DNA from: Sphingobacterium allocomposti
Lineage (GTDB): Bacteria > Bacteroidota > Bacteroidia > Sphingobacteriales > Sphingobacteriaceae
NCBI RefSeq assembly: GCF_008124885.1
Contig: NZ_VNHX01000009.1
Location: 1 to 64,000 of the forward strand
Direction of reading: 5' to 3'
DNA: 64,000 nt
Made by a program: the position numbers and the translations under genes
The notes under the pieces: generated by a model
What the model was told of the DNA's origin: nothing
The model's database searches: none
What the model saw: only the letters and a program-made list of their open reading frames with translations
Shown: positions 1-7,500 of the stretch, one piece after another
Layout: each line of letters starts with the position of its first letter
Position numbering within the stretch: the stretch's first letter is position 1

Positions 1-577
1 TTCACACTAAGGATAGTGCCGGTGATATCGATAGGTTCCGTCGAACAGATGCCAGGCTGGGCTTCGACAGGCTCAGCCTGACTTTATCGAAGCACACTGT
101 CCGTAGAGTGAGCGAAGCGCTCACTACGGACGGACTCTTAAACAGGAGTCTCAGACTCCCTTTTATCATCATATCCTTAGTGACGCTACGCTTCACACTA
201 AGGATAGTGCCGGTGATATCGATAGGTTCCGTCGAACAGTTGCCAGGCTGGGCTTCGACAGGCTCAGCCTGACTTTATCGAAGCAACTGTCCGTAGAGTG
301 AGCGAAGCGGTCTCTACGACGGACTCTTAAACAGGAGTCTCAGACTCCCTTTTATCATCATATCCTTAGTGACGCTGCGCTTCACACTAAGGATAGTGCC
401 GGTGATATCGATAGGTTCCGTCGAACAGATGCCAGGCTGGGCTTCGACAGGCTCAGCCTGACTTTATCGAAGCACACTGTCCGTAGAGTGAGCGAAGCGG
501 TCTCTACGGACGGGCTCATAAACAGGAGTCTCAGACTCCCTTTTATCCTAAGATCCTTAGTGACGCTGCGCTTCACT
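1..577. repeat. Three tandem copies of a ~190-bp hairpin-rich repeat
   Basis: Three near-identical units start at about 1, 192 and 381 (periods 191 and 189) and end near 577; the array may continue left of the window. Each unit carries several inverted repeats: CACTA/TAGTG, AGGCTGGGC/GCTCAGCCT, GTCCGTAGAG/CTCTACGGAC, GGAGTCT/AGACTCC, and ATCCTTAGTG/CACTAAGGAT across each unit junction. Copies differ mostly in the loop of the GTCCGTAGAG hairpin and by single-base indels. The GCTTCGACAGGCTCAGCCTG core resembles the CCCTGAGC..TCGAAGGG motifs at 4.55-4.80 kb and 10.02 kb. Reading frames inside it are by-products of the repeat and are not called as genes. Confidence 0.9.
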
Positions 578-587
578 ACTTCACAAA

Positions 588-658
588 TTTGCTGTGTCCA
601 GCGGAGGACCGGACACAGCAAAAAACGAAAGAGCTATCCATCGCTGAATAGCTCTTTC
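588..658 (-). terminator. Double hairpin with T-run downstream of the OmpA-like gene
   Basis: A perfect 12-bp stem (TTTGCTGTGTCC at 588-599 with its complement at 611-622) adjoins a perfect 11-bp stem (GAAAGAGCTAT at 627-637 with ATAGCTCTTTC at 648-658). Read on the minus strand, the second stem is followed directly by CGTTTTTTG, the form of a Rho-independent terminator. It lies about 120 bp past the stop of the minus-strand OmpA-like gene, so it probably ends that transcript. The first stem may be part of the same terminator. Confidence 0.65.
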
Positions 659-779
659 TGAAAACAGTTATATCCGAATACGCCTTCAAGGACAGCAGGA
701 GCAAGTAAACGACGTGTTGCTCAGACCGCCTGTTGGAAGCATACGAATATGCGTAACATGATTTTACTCAGGCTCTATA

Positions 780-1469
780 CTAACGTCCAGCTTCCGACTG
801 CGCCTCCTGAATCATTTGGTCTCCTGCGACAATAACGATTTCCACACGACGATTCTCGGCGCGCCCCGCGTCTGTATCATTAGAAGCAATAGGCTCCGAG
901 TAGTTTTTACCTTCCGTCTTGATCCGGCCGCTGCTCAGTCCCTGCGAAACGGCATATGCTTTTACAGCATTGGCCCTGGATTCCGACACCTTCTGGTTGG
1001 CCGCCAGCGTTCCAATATTATCTGTATGCCCAATAACCAATATTTCTGTACCGGGCTCCTTATTCAACGTTTCCACCAGCTTGGCGATATTAGTTTTTGC
1101 GGCCGACTTCAACGTAGAACTATTGAAGTCAAATAATATTCCTTCATCGAACTTGACAATAATACCTTCGTCCGCCTTGATCACTTCAGCTCCCGCAACG
1201 GTATTTTCGATCTCCTTAGCCTGTCTGTCCATCTTCTTACCGATCAGTCCACCTGCGACGCCGCCAATAGCTGCTCCAGCAATAGCACCTACCGCTGTGT
1301 TTCCGGCTTTACCTCCTATAAGTGCTCCTAGCCCGGCACCCGCAGCTGTCCCGATGACAGCACCCTTTGTAGTACTATTCGTGTTCTGAATAGTCGAACA
1401 ACTCGCAAGCAGCATCGCCGATGTTGCAACCGATAAGCCATAAACAGCTATTTTTTTATTCATTTTCAT
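780..1469 (-). CDS. OmpA-family outer-membrane lipoprotein with glycine zipper
   Basis: A 229-residue protein that probably anchors the outer membrane to peptidoglycan. A lipoprotein signal peptide ends in the lipobox LLAS-C24. Residues about 36-80 are a Gly/Ala-rich glycine-zipper segment (GAVIGTAAGAGLGALIGG, then a second copy), typical of YiaD-like proteins. Residues about 105-218 form the OmpA C-terminal peptidoglycan-binding domain, with GHTDNIG, the SxxRAxxV stretch and the terminal NRRVEI motif. ATG codons at 1469 and 1463 are both possible starts. The gene appears monocistronic with a double-hairpin terminator downstream. Family assignment is secure; the exact ligand is inferred from the family. 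Confidence 0.9.
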   Translation of the reverse strand: MKMNKKIAVYGLSVATSAMLLASCSTIQNTNSTTKGAVIGTAAGAGLGALIGGKAGNTAVGAIAGAAIGGVAGGLIGKKMDRQAKEIENTVAGAEVIKADEGIIVKFDEGILFDFNSSTLKSAAKTNIAKLVETLNKEPGTEILVIGHTDNIGTLAANQKVSESRANAVKAYAVSQGLSSGRIKTEGKNYSEPIASNDTDAGRAENRRVEIVIVAGDQMIQEAQSEAGR

Positions 1470-1758
1470 ATGTGTATAATTATTCGTTTGTGTTTATATC
1501 CAATGGCATGCATGAATGTCCTACATCGGTTATTCATTCGTATTTACATCCATCTGCATTCAAGCGTGCTAAACATGCGCATTTCATATGCAACTATTAT
1601 TTTATCGATGTGTATTCTTAGTGAATAAACATTCCGGTCCCAGTGTATCAAAACACCGAACCATGCTTCCGGCTCCTGATACCACCTGATCAACGTTCTA
1701 ATACAATAAACAAAGTAAATGCCAAAATGTGTCGCTCCTAATAAATCGGCGATACATA

Positions 1759-2523
1759 TTATCTTTCTTGTGGAGGAATCTCTAATTTAGGTAAGCGGGA
1801 CGAGCGGGGGCGACCGTTTTTATTCCAGGCTTCAAGAGAAGTCTTCACATAGTTCATGAAGTCATATTGCCCCCAATGTTCTACCATGCTGTACGATGGG
1901 CGGTACAGATCCATGAACGATTGCAATTCGTCCCCCTCTAAGTCGGTAAGTGCACCTACCGACGACTTATTAAATATGCGGTCAACTTTAGACTCTTCTA
2001 ATTCCCGATCCATCAACTTAGCAAAGCGCTTGGCGTTCTTTGCGTCTCTCCCAAATAGGTTGTACAGTGCCGTGGCGGGGCTTCCCAGATAGGTGCCCAC
2101 CGTATTCTTTCCGCCATTGTATACACCCTTCTTACGATAGTCGTCCAGCATGTCACGCATCTCAGCCTCTTTACTCATACGGCTGACTACCACCGTCTCT
2201 AGCGTCAAACCCTCCTGCATCTCGATAAGAATATCTTCCTGCGTCTGTAAAACCGTCTTCACCGGACCGTATCCCGTCTTGGTAAACGATAGGCTGTCCC
2301 CAACCGACGCCTCAATAATAAACACGCCGAATGTATTTGTCTGTGTACGCCTGTTTGTCCTAAGGTTGGTTACGTTCACCTCGCCAAGTCGGGTACTGCC
2401 CCCTTTTGTAACGACAATGCCAGAGACGCCACTGTTCGATTGCGCTACCGCCTGTCGTTCCGCGCCCAGCAACAGAAACATGCAGGATATAAAAAGATAG
2501 ATATGTTTTATTTTTAAATGCAT
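1759..2523 (-). CDS. Secreted carboxypeptidase-regulatory-like (CarboxypepD_reg) domain protein
   Basis: A 254-residue exported protein. Residues 1-27 form a Sec signal peptide ending near AVAQS. Residues about 33-100 match the beta-sandwich carboxypeptidase-regulatory-like fold seen at the N-terminus of SusC proteins (SGIVVTKGG..LGEVNV...TNTFGVFIIEASVGDSLSF). The rest is alpha-helical and of no recognised domain; the C-terminus is basic with a proline. No beta-barrel follows, so this is not a truncated receptor but a stand-alone protein of a type common in Sphingobacteriales. It likely acts at the cell envelope; no specific function can be given. The start is the only ATG before the signal peptide. 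Confidence 0.75.
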   Translation of the reverse strand: MHLKIKHIYLFISCMFLLLGAERQAVAQSNSGVSGIVVTKGGSTRLGEVNVTNLRTNRRTQTNTFGVFIIEASVGDSLSFTKTGYGPVKTVLQTQEDILIEMQEGLTLETVVVSRMSKEAEMRDMLDDYRKKGVYNGGKNTVGTYLGSPATALYNLFGRDAKNAKRFAKLMDRELEESKVDRIFNKSSVGALTDLEGDELQSFMDLYRPSYSMVEHWGQYDFMNYVKTSLEAWNKNGRPRSSRLPKLEIPPQER

Positions 2524-2585
2524 TCAGCTAAAATTAACAATTGTTTAGACTAAGCAATGTTAAAAAGTTTTAAATCTAAACGTAA

Positions 2586-2978
2586 TTAGCCGTAAGGATA
2601 AAAAACGAAGTTCGCTCCCTCAGGAACAACGACAAATAAGCACATATACTCGTCCGCGGGTTTGTAGGTCTTTATAAAATAGTTTTTCCGTTCTTCCTTA
2701 ATGAGCCCCCGCTCGACAAACTCTTCCAGCGAGCTCGCGTGGATAGACCAGCGCGTATTCAATTCTTCGTGCCTCAAAATAGGTTCACCAATGCTTACTT
2801 CATGTTGATGCGCGATAAATATCGGATACAACGTATAGCCCTCGGCCACCATATCGATCGATACTTCCTTTATCGACTCTTTATAAAAGTCAAGGTCTAC
2901 CTTCAAACTCTGCAGCGGACTGGGCTGCTCAGCCGAGTCTCCCTGCCTGTCTTTACCCATTAAATCTTCTATATCCAC
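2586..2978 (-). CDS. Hypothetical protein, 130 aa
   Basis: I do not recognise a family. The protein is soluble, acidic, without signal peptide or membrane segment. The first 25 residues are polar and probably disordered; the rest (LKVDLDFYKESIKEVSIDMV onward) alternates helices and strands and ends in hydrophobic FVFYPYG. It lies about 50 bp downstream of rlmD on the same strand and may be cotranscribed with it. Codon use and composition match neighbouring genes, so it is likely a real gene. Confidence 0.6.
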   Translation of the reverse strand: MDIEDLMGKDRQGDSAEQPSPLQSLKVDLDFYKESIKEVSIDMVAEGYTLYPIFIAHQHEVSIGEPILRHEELNTRWSIHASSLEEFVERGLIKEERKNYFIKTYKPADEYMCLFVVVPEGANFVFYPYG

Positions 2979-3027
2979 GATAAAAAGTTAAAAGTCAAAA
3001 AAAACAACCATCATAGGAATACAAACA

Positions 3028-4437
3028 CTATGCCCGCAATGTCAGGAGTACAACATTTTCGACATGCTGCGTATGCGGAAACATGTCTACCGGCTTAATA
3101 CGGCTGACAGCATACTTCTCCTGTAAAATAGCAAGATCTCTTGCCTGCGTCGCTGCGTTACAGCTTACATAGACAACCTTTGATGCCTCCATCTCTAAAA
3201 TCCTATGGACGACATCAACGTGCATACCCGCCCGTGGCGGATCCGTGATGACAACATCCGGCCGACCATGACGCTCGACGAAGTCGGCCGTCAGAACATC
3301 CTTCATATCTCCAGCGTAGAACGTGGTATTCGATATACCGTTAATGCTTGAATTTATCTTCGCATCTTCAATTGCCGACGGAACATACTCCACCCCTACC
3401 ACGGCACGGGCTGATTTCGCGACAAAGTTGGCGATGGTTCCTGCACCGGTATATAGGTCGTAGACAAGTTCACGCCCCGTTAAGCCGGCAAATTCGCGGG
3501 TAATTTTGTACAGTTCATAGGCCTGGGCAGAATTCGTCTGATAAAAAGATTTCGGCCCTACTTTAAAGCGCAAACCCTCCATCTCCTCATATATAAAATC
3601 GCGTCCGGCATACAGGTGAATATCCTGATCAAAAATTGTGTCATTCCGTTTTTGATTGACGATATATAGGAGCGACGTTAAAGCCGGGAAACGCTCATGG
3701 ATAAACGCCATCAAAAGCGCAATCTGTTCTTCGGTCGGATAAGCAAAAACAACAATCAACATGACCTCGCCCGTAGAAGAAGTACGGATAATGAGGTTTC
3801 GCAAAGCTCCTTCATGTGTTCGAAGATCATAAAAAGATATGTGCTGCGTTACCGCAAAGTCACGTACAGCATTCCTGATCGCGTTGGACGGATCCTGCTG
3901 CAGAAAACAATGATCTATATCCAAGATCTTATCAAACCGTCCCGGCACGTGAAAGCCAAGCGCATGCATATCCGCCGGCGGGACGTCTTGGTCCACCGTC
4001 GTCAACCATCGCTTGTTCGAAAAAGTGAATTCCAGTTTATTCCGATAATATTCGGTTTGATCGGACCCTAAGATATCCTCCATACACGACGTATCAACCT
4101 TTCCCAAACGCTTCAACGCGTTGTCCACATATTGCTGTTTGAAATGCAGCTGCGCAGCGTAATTCATATGCTGCCATTTGCAACCTCCACATGTTCCAAA
4201 ATGCGGACAAAAAGGATCTACCCGATGCTCCGAAGCCGATTTCAGCGTCACCAATCGTCCCTCGGCAAAGCTCTTCTTCTTTCGAAGCAACTCCACATCG
4301 GCGATGTCGCCCGGAACAGCATGCTCTATAAACATGACGAGCTCGTCCTGCTTTGCTACTCCTTTCCCCTCCTCGGCTATATCAACAATATTTACGTCTG
4401 CTATAAATCGCTTGTCCTGTGGAATTCTTCTACCCAT
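3028..4437 (-). CDS. rlmD: 23S rRNA (uracil-C5)-methyltransferase, RlmD/RumA type
   Basis: A 469-residue S-adenosylmethionine-dependent enzyme that makes 5-methyluridine in 23S rRNA in the cytoplasm. An N-terminal TRAM RNA-binding domain covers residues about 8-65. Iron-sulfur ligands are Cys77, Cys83 and Cys86 in CPHFGTCGGC, with Cys177 as the likely fourth. The SAM-binding Rossmann domain contains VYDLYTGAGTIANF and ITDPPRAGM, and the nucleophile cysteine lies in VYVSCNAATQARD near residue 424. Bacteroidota often carry several TrmA-family paralogues, so the target uridine (U1939 or another) is inferred. A TATTTTTG -7 box sits only 8 bp before the ATG, suggesting a nearly leaderless mRNA. 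Confidence 0.9.
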   Translation of the reverse strand: MGRRIPQDKRFIADVNIVDIAEEGKGVAKQDELVMFIEHAVPGDIADVELLRKKKSFAEGRLVTLKSASEHRVDPFCPHFGTCGGCKWQHMNYAAQLHFKQQYVDNALKRLGKVDTSCMEDILGSDQTEYYRNKLEFTFSNKRWLTTVDQDVPPADMHALGFHVPGRFDKILDIDHCFLQQDPSNAIRNAVRDFAVTQHISFYDLRTHEGALRNLIIRTSSTGEVMLIVVFAYPTEEQIALLMAFIHERFPALTSLLYIVNQKRNDTIFDQDIHLYAGRDFIYEEMEGLRFKVGPKSFYQTNSAQAYELYKITREFAGLTGRELVYDLYTGAGTIANFVAKSARAVVGVEYVPSAIEDAKINSSINGISNTTFYAGDMKDVLTADFVERHGRPDVVITDPPRAGMHVDVVHRILEMEASKVVYVSCNAATQARDLAILQEKYAVSRIKPVDMFPHTQHVENVVLLTLRA

Positions 4438-4445
4438 AATGGGTG

Positions 4446-4453
4446 CAAAAATA
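4446..4453 (-). promoter_or_regulatory. Putative -7 box (TATTTTTG) of rlmD
   Basis: TATTTTTG on the minus strand matches the Bacteroidota -7 consensus TAnnTTTG. It ends 8 bp before the rlmD ATG, so the transcript would have almost no leader. At the expected -33 position there is CTG rather than TTG, which weakens the call. Confidence 0.4.
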
Positions 4454-4490
4454 CGTTTTTTTCTCGACAGTAATCAGCAGTTGGTAATTA

Positions 4491-4810
4491 GTGGTTAGCA
4501 GGCAGTAGACGCGACAAGCTTCGTCTCAGAAAAAAGCAGACTTTCAGGCATCGCTAAACATACTGTCACCCTGAGCCTGTCGAAGGGAACAAAGCCTGAC
4601 ATAGAAGTTGTCACCCTGAGCGTAGTCGAAGGGCGCCCCGTTAACTGTTAGTCGTTAGCAGGCAGTAGACGCGACAAGCTTCGTCTCAGAAAAAAGCAGA
4701 CTTTCAGGCATCGCTAAACATACTGTCACCCTGAGCCTGTCGAAGGGAACAAAGCCTGACATAGAAGTTGTCACCCTGAGCGTAGTCGAAGGGCGCCCCG
4801 TTAACTGTTA
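4491..4810. repeat. Perfectly tandem 160-bp duplication with CCCTGAGC/TCGAAGGG motifs
   Basis: Two 160-bp units, 4491-4650 and 4651-4810, differ only at the third base (GTG versus GTC). Each contains one CACCCTGAGCCTGTCGAAGG and one CACCCTGAGCGTAGTCGAAG motif. A third partial start (GTGGTTAG) follows at 4811. The second unit's last three bases are the stop codon of the TetR gene at 4808-5398. The arrangement indicates a recent local duplication of an intergenic repeat. It fills the rlmD-tetR gap, and nothing else is seen in it. Confidence 0.95.
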
Positions 4811-5398
4811 GTGGTTAGTACCAAGCAGCGTTGCCTGGACCAGATAGGGAAGCATGTCTTTTTGAAAGGATATAAAATTTTTGCGGACGTCGGCATCGGT
4901 GACTGCCGTAAAGGCAAAGGAAAAAACGATGCTCTTACTACTTTTAATCAGGAAGGTCAACCTTTCTTCCGGAACGGTCTGTCCAATAGTTTCATTCTGT
5001 ATAAACGAACTCAACAACAAAAATTCCAGATCATCCGAGAGAATTTTTAAATATTCTTGGGCATTCGCCGACTCGCGGATAAACTCCCAGCCGACAAATT
5101 CGTTACACACCGTATATGTTACGCGGCTTACCCGAAGGATAGTATTGGCTAAAAAAGTCGAAAGATCTTTCTCTCTGACATTTTTATCGAGAATATCCTG
5201 AACGTTCTCCCGAATATAATCCATTAACACTTCGTGCAGGATGAGCTCCTTACTGGCGAAATGTTTATAAAAGGTCGCTTTTGCAATTTTAGCCTGTTTG
5301 GCTAACTGATTCACACTGGTCTTATTGTACCCGTAACGACGGAAAAGCTCTCGCGCCGATTTCTTTATAGACAATATGACGTTATCAGATTCCATCAT
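4808..5398 (-). CDS. TetR/AcrR-family transcriptional regulator
   Basis: A 196-residue one-component repressor type. Residues about 8-55 form the TetR DNA-binding domain, with the helix-turn-helix in TSVNQLAKQAKIAKATFYKH. Residues 60-196 are the all-helical ligand-binding and dimerisation domain, whose ligand cannot be predicted. Either of two adjacent ATG codons (5398, 5395) could start it. The stop codon and the last codons (TNH) lie at the edge of the 160-bp tandem repeat, so the C-terminus appears to have been set by repeat insertion. No efflux or enzyme gene is adjacent, so its target is unknown. Confidence 0.85.
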   Translation of the reverse strand: MMESDNVILSIKKSARELFRRYGYNKTSVNQLAKQAKIAKATFYKHFASKELILHEVLMDYIRENVQDILDKNVREKDLSTFLANTILRVSRVTYTVCNEFVGWEFIRESANAQEYLKILSDDLEFLLLSSFIQNETIGQTVPEERLTFLIKSSKSIVFSFAFTAVTDADVRKNFISFQKDMLPYLVQATLLGTNH

Positions 5399-5537
5399 TT
5401 AATGTTTCGTCGTCCTCCTTCCGATCGGTCTACCTTCCGGTGGCGAAGTTTGTGTAGCCTGCACGGACGCAACGCATCCATCGAAAGGCTGAGGCTATTT
5501 GCACGACGTCTATGTTTCCGGACCTCCATCGAAAAGA

Positions 5538-6575
5538 TTAAATAATTTCCGTTTCGAACTGCGAGAGAAAACGGACATCGTTTTCGGAGAATAAACGCAA
5601 ATCCCGAATCTCGTATTTTAAGTTCGTAATCCGCTCTATTCCCATACCAAAGGCGAATCCGGAATATTTTTTACTATCTATCCCACAGTTTTCCAATACA
5701 TTGGGATCAACCATGCCACACCCGAGGATCTCCACCCACCCGGAGTGTTTACACAACTGACAGCCCGCACCCTTACAGATTGTACAAGAGATATCCATCT
5801 CTGCTGAGGGCTCCGTAAACGGGAAATATGAAGGACGGAAGCGGACTTTGGTACCTTCACCATATAGTTCCTGCACAAAATGATACAACGTTTGCTTTAA
5901 ATCCGCAAACGACACATTCTCGTCCACATACAGGCCTTCTACCTGATGAAAGAAGCAGTGAGCCCGAGCTGAAATGGCTTCGTTGCGATAGACCCTTCCC
6001 GGCATAATCGCCCTAAAAGGGGGTTGGCCCATTTCCATTAACCGCACCTGTACAGATGACGTATGCGTACGCAAGGCGATATCATTTCCGTCTTTTTTCT
6101 CGACAAAAAAGGTATCTTGCATATCCCTGGCGGGATGCTCCGGCGGGAAATTAAGCGCGGAGAAATTATGCCAGTCGTCCTCGATCTCAGGACCTTCCGA
6201 AACGACAAAACCGAGCTTTTTAAATATCTCAACAATCTCTTTTCGCACCAGCGACAGCGGATGTCTGGAACCTAGCTGGAATCCCTCCCCCGGAAGCGTC
6301 AAATCGCCCTCTTCCCGACGGACCGCCTGTACCGGACCTGAAAACCGGGCCTGAGCTTCGCTAAATTTCCCTTCTACCAGTTGCTTGAATTCGTTCAACA
6401 CCTTCCCCAACGTACGTTTCTCTTCTGAAGAAACCGATTTAAATTCTTCAAACAACGTTTTCACAATGCCTTTGGACACCAAATATTTCAGGCGAAAGTT
6501 CTCCACGTCTCCAGCCGATTCCGGGGTGAACCCGTTAACCTCCTCTGTATACTGCTTAATCTTGTCGTGCAACAT
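5538..6575 (-). CDS. pheS: Phenylalanine--tRNA ligase alpha subunit
   Basis: A 345-residue class II aminoacyl-tRNA synthetase subunit that charges tRNA-Phe in complex with PheT. An N-terminal coiled-coil domain covers residues about 1-85. The catalytic domain follows, with motif 2 in FRAIMPGRVYRNE and motif 3 in GMGIERI. The stretch CTICKGAGCQLC is the usual cysteine cluster of this subunit. The start is taken at MLHDKIKQY because family members begin there; an upstream in-frame ATG at 6677 would add 34 residues that run through a palindrome and do not look like protein. TATCTTTG lies 5 bp before this ATG. pheT is not in the window, as is common in Bacteroidota. Confidence 0.95.
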   Translation of the reverse strand: MLHDKIKQYTEEVNGFTPESAGDVENFRLKYLVSKGIVKTLFEEFKSVSSEEKRTLGKVLNEFKQLVEGKFSEAQARFSGPVQAVRREEGDLTLPGEGFQLGSRHPLSLVRKEIVEIFKKLGFVVSEGPEIEDDWHNFSALNFPPEHPARDMQDTFFVEKKDGNDIALRTHTSSVQVRLMEMGQPPFRAIMPGRVYRNEAISARAHCFFHQVEGLYVDENVSFADLKQTLYHFVQELYGEGTKVRFRPSYFPFTEPSAEMDISCTICKGAGCQLCKHSGWVEILGCGMVDPNVLENCGIDSKKYSGFAFGMGIERITNLKYEIRDLRLFSENDVRFLSQFETEII

Positions 6576-6580
6576 ACCGC

Positions 6581-6588
6581 CAAAGATA
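6581..6588 (-). promoter_or_regulatory. Putative -7 box (TATCTTTG) of pheS
   Basis: TATCTTTG on the minus strand fits TAnnTTTG and ends 5 bp before the pheS ATG. The transcript would start at or next to the start codon. No TTG is found at -33. It also argues against the longer pheS reading frame that starts upstream of this box. Confidence 0.45.
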
Positions 6589-6646
6589 CGGCAAAATATT
6601 AAAAATTTCTTCCCCTTGGTTTTTAAAATTTCTTCAGTGGCTATTG

Positions 6647-6680
6647 GCTGTGGAGACACAAGATCTTGTGTCTCCACAGC
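6647..6680. repeat. Perfect 34-bp palindrome
   Basis: A gap-free inverted repeat: GCTGTGGAGACACAAGA is followed by its exact complement, centred on AGATCT at 6663/6664. There is no loop and no T-run, so it is not a standard terminator. It sits between pheS and a heptamer array. It could be a dimeric-protein binding site or a replication-derived inverted duplication. Confidence 0.85.
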
Positions 6681-6806
6681 TATCTGCTATCCGCCATCTG
6701 CCATCAGCCATCAGCCATCTGCCATCAGCCATCAGCCATCAGCCATCTGCCATCAGCCATCAGCCATCAGCCATCTGCCATCAGCCATCAGCCATCTGCC
6801 ATTACC
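6681..6806. repeat. Heptanucleotide array of GCCATCA/GCCATCT
   Basis: About 16-17 uninterrupted 7-bp units of the form GCCATCW occur here, in a pattern mixing A and T at the last position. Seven is not a multiple of three, so every frame reads as low-complexity peptide; no gene is called. The same GCCATCAGCC word appears in reverse complement (GGCTGATGGC) at 9.56-9.63 and 9.89-9.95 kb. Confidence 0.9.
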
Positions 6807-7047
6807 CTCTCTCTTCCCGACTTTACAAATCAACGACTTTACATTTTAGAAGTTAGAAGTTAGAAGTCAGAAATTAGGAGTTAAGGGTTAGGTGTTAGAT
6901 CTTAACTTTACGAATCAGCAACTCAACGACTTTACATCTTCGACTTTTCATTCACTAACCATATCAACCTTATTAACCCTATCAACCTTATCTCACTTCC
7001 CGACTTTACAAATCAACACCTTTACAGCTTATAGCCATCTGCTAATA
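6807..7047. repeat. Mosaic intergenic repeat (CGACTTTACA / GAAGTTAGAA words)
   Basis: The pheS-ssb gap holds short degenerate repeats. GAAGTTAGAAGTTAGAAG-type nonamers lie at 6848-6900. Several copies of ACTTTACAAATCAACGAC and related words run to AGCTTATAGCCATCTG next to the ssb stop. The reverse complements of these words recur at 9.56-10.01 kb. No coding signal is seen. Confidence 0.75.
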
Positions 7048-7491
7048 CTAAAACGGCAAACCGTCCCTATCGTTGTCGTTCTCTAAGAAATCGACTTCCT
7101 GCTCTTTCTCCCCATCGTCGGCGGTGCCTTCCGGGGCTGCTTTCCCCCCCTGCCCAAAGTCCGAAGGACGTCCAAGCAGCTTGAAACTTTCGCCCACAAT
7201 CTCGGTTACAAAACGGCGGTTCCCCTCCCGATCTTCATAATTCCTCGTACGTAAACGCCCTTCAATATAAACCAGCTTACCTTTTTTTAGGTATTTGACG
7301 GCCATCTCAGCCAAGTTTCGCCACATAACAATGTTGTGCCACTCCGTGTGCTGCATGCGGATACCATCCTTCGTATAGGTCTCTGAGGTTGCTAAGGGAA
7401 AACTGCAAACGGTAATATTGCCTTCTAAATAACGCACTTCGGGATCTTTTCCCAGATGCCCAACTAAAATTACTTTGTTAACACTAGCCAT
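7048..7491 (-). CDS. ssb: Single-stranded DNA-binding protein
   Basis: A 147-residue SSB that coats single-stranded DNA during replication and repair. Residues 1-110 form the OB-fold domain beginning MASVNKVILVGHLGKDPEVR, with WHNIVMW and LVYIEGRLRTR. A short Gly/Lys linker leads to an acidic tail ending DGLPF, the tip that recruits partner proteins. Its length suits the short Bacteroidota form. It lies 9 bp after the mutY stop on the same strand, and a mutY-ssb operon for DNA maintenance is plausible. Confidence 0.93.
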   Translation of the reverse strand: MASVNKVILVGHLGKDPEVRYLEGNITVCSFPLATSETYTKDGIRMQHTEWHNIVMWRNLAEMAVKYLKKGKLVYIEGRLRTRNYEDREGNRRFVTEIVGESFKLLGRPSDFGQGGKAAPEGTADDGEKEQEVDFLENDNDRDGLPF

Positions 7492-7500
7492 AATTACAAT

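Noticed and set aside
2-621. Two similar open frames on the minus strand in the left repeat array (64 and 79 residues)
   Set aside because: They are copies of the same tandem repeat, lack start signals, and the encoded peptide follows the hairpin sequence; they are repeat by-products.
5538-6677. Longer pheS starting at 6677
   Set aside because: The extra 34 residues run from inside the 34-bp palindrome, cross the -7 box and have no counterpart in the family, whose members begin at MLHDKI-like sequence.
6644-6863. Overlapping plus-strand open frames reading Ser-Ala-Ile-Ser-His-Gln-Pro repeats
   Set aside because: The heptamer array is open in all three frames, so the frames carry no evidence for translation.
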